Source of the DNA: an uncultured Frankiales bacterium
GTDB taxonomy: Bacteria > Actinomycetota > Actinomycetes > Mycobacteriales > SCTD01
Assembly: GCA_946479905.1 (NCBI GenBank)
Contig: CAMLIA010000054.1
Coordinates: forward strand, 1-21,600
Direction: 5' to 3'
DNA: 21,600 nt
Part shown: positions 21,249 through 21,600 of the stretch, piece by piece
Numbering within the stretch: position 1 is the stretch's first letter
Layout of the letters: the number at the start of each line of letters is the position of its first letter
Translations under genes and position numbers: made by a program
Notes under the pieces: model-generated
The model's database searches: none
What the model saw: the letters and a program-made list of their open reading frames with translations, nothing else
Told to the model about the DNA's origin: nothing

Positions 21249-21600
21249 ATGGGCGTCGAAGAGAAGCTCCCCAGCGGCATCGTCCTGACCTCGGTCGAGA
21301 AGGTCGTCAACTGGAGCCGCAAGTCCAGCCTGTGGCCGGCGACGTTCGGCCTGGCCTGCTGCGCCATCGAGATGATGGCGACCGGCGCCGGCCGCTACGA
21401 CCTCGCGCGCTTCGGCATGGAGGTCTTCCGCGCCTCGCCGCGGCAGGCCGACCTGATGATCGTCGCCGGTCGGGTGAGCCAGAAGATGGCGCCCGTCGTG
21501 CGGCAGATCTACGACCAGATGCCCGAGCCCAAGTGGGTCATCGCCATGGGCGTGTGCGCCAGCTCCGGCGGCATGTTCAACAACTACGCGATCGTGCAGG
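21249..21600 (+). CDS. nuoB: NADH-quinone oxidoreductase subunit B (partial, runs off the window)
   Basis: NuoB carries the N2 iron-sulfur cluster, the last electron carrier before quinone. The first 117 residues are present, starting [19 protein letters not shown]. The tandem cysteines of the N2 site are seen in [11 protein letters not shown], and the third ligand in MGVCASSGG; the fourth lies beyond the window end. The quinone-side segment [21 protein letters not shown] is well conserved. The ATG lacks a strong ribosome site; GGAG near the end of nuoA is the nearest, so coupling to nuoA translation is likely. The gene is truncated only by the window edge. Confidence 0.95.
   Translation, partial: MGVEEKLPSGIVLTSVEKVVNWSRKSSLWPATFGLACCAIEMMATGAGRYDLARFGMEVFRASPRQADLMIVAGRVSQKMAPVVRQIYDQMPEPKWVIAMGVCASSGGMFNNYAIVQ

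Noticed and set aside
1..21600. tRNA, rRNA, CRISPR, insertion sequence or phage features
   Set aside because: No cloverleaf-like, rRNA-like or regularly spaced repeat sequence, and no transposase, integrase or phage protein was recognised on either strand.

Overview
The window is a very GC-rich, gene-dense stretch of a chromosome from an actinomycete (Actinomycetota). The lineage call rests on several things together: a BldC-type regulator, a DUF4229 protein, the actinobacterial stand-alone PolA-like polymerase, a short-form MenE, a class-E-type LAxTG sorting signal, and starts that look leaderless. I cannot name the genus. From memory, the order ccs genes, menA, menE, menB, menC, menD, ubiE, reductase resembles the Rv0526-Rv0562 region of Mycobacterium tuberculosis in a more compact form.

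Layout. 1-4.4 kb (+): a GNAT acetyltransferase, then a complete System II cytochrome c maturation operon (TlpA/ResA-like lipoprotein, CcdA, ResB, CcsB). 4.4-5.4 kb (-): a PLDc_N-type membrane protein, BldC, and a 42-residue basic protein that opens a divergent control region. 5.45-9.6 kb (+): an Lrp/AsnC regulator, an LAxTG wall-anchored surface protein, a DUF4229 membrane protein and a PolA-like polymerase. 9.6-10.9 kb (-): a flotillin with a small NfeD-like partner. 11-13.8 kb (-): menB-menE-menA. 13.8-16.3 kb (+): menC-menD. 16.3-17.5 kb (-): isochorismate synthase. 17.6-18.6 kb: a small membrane protein (+) facing a flavodoxin-like oxidoreductase (-). 18.7-21.6 kb (+): ubiE/menG, a MenJ-like geranylgeranyl reductase, nuoA and the start of nuoB.

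How it fits together. The window is a respiratory module. Chorismate goes to isochorismate (MenF), SEPHCHC (MenD), OSB (MenC), OSB-CoA (MenE), DHNA-CoA (MenB), demethylmenaquinone (MenA) and menaquinone (UbiE/MenG), with possible side-chain saturation by the reductase. The quinone serves Complex I (nuo) and, further down the chain, c-type cytochromes matured by the ccs products. MenH and the DHNA-CoA thioesterase are not in the window.

Notable signals. A near-consensus Rex operator overlaps the predicted transcription start of the reductase-nuo unit. The 3' end of ubiE is followed by a second, in-frame copy of its last codons, with a long hairpin between the copies. Four genes have a TANNNT hexamer 6-7 nt before the chosen start codon, as expected for leaderless mRNAs. 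menB and menC start back to back inside one CACGTG palindrome. All four convergent gene pairs have stop codons that overlap, touch or lie 5 bp apart. No tRNA, rRNA, CRISPR array, insertion sequence or phage gene was seen, and no gene-free stretch exceeds about 150 bp. I found no clear new defence or mobile system.
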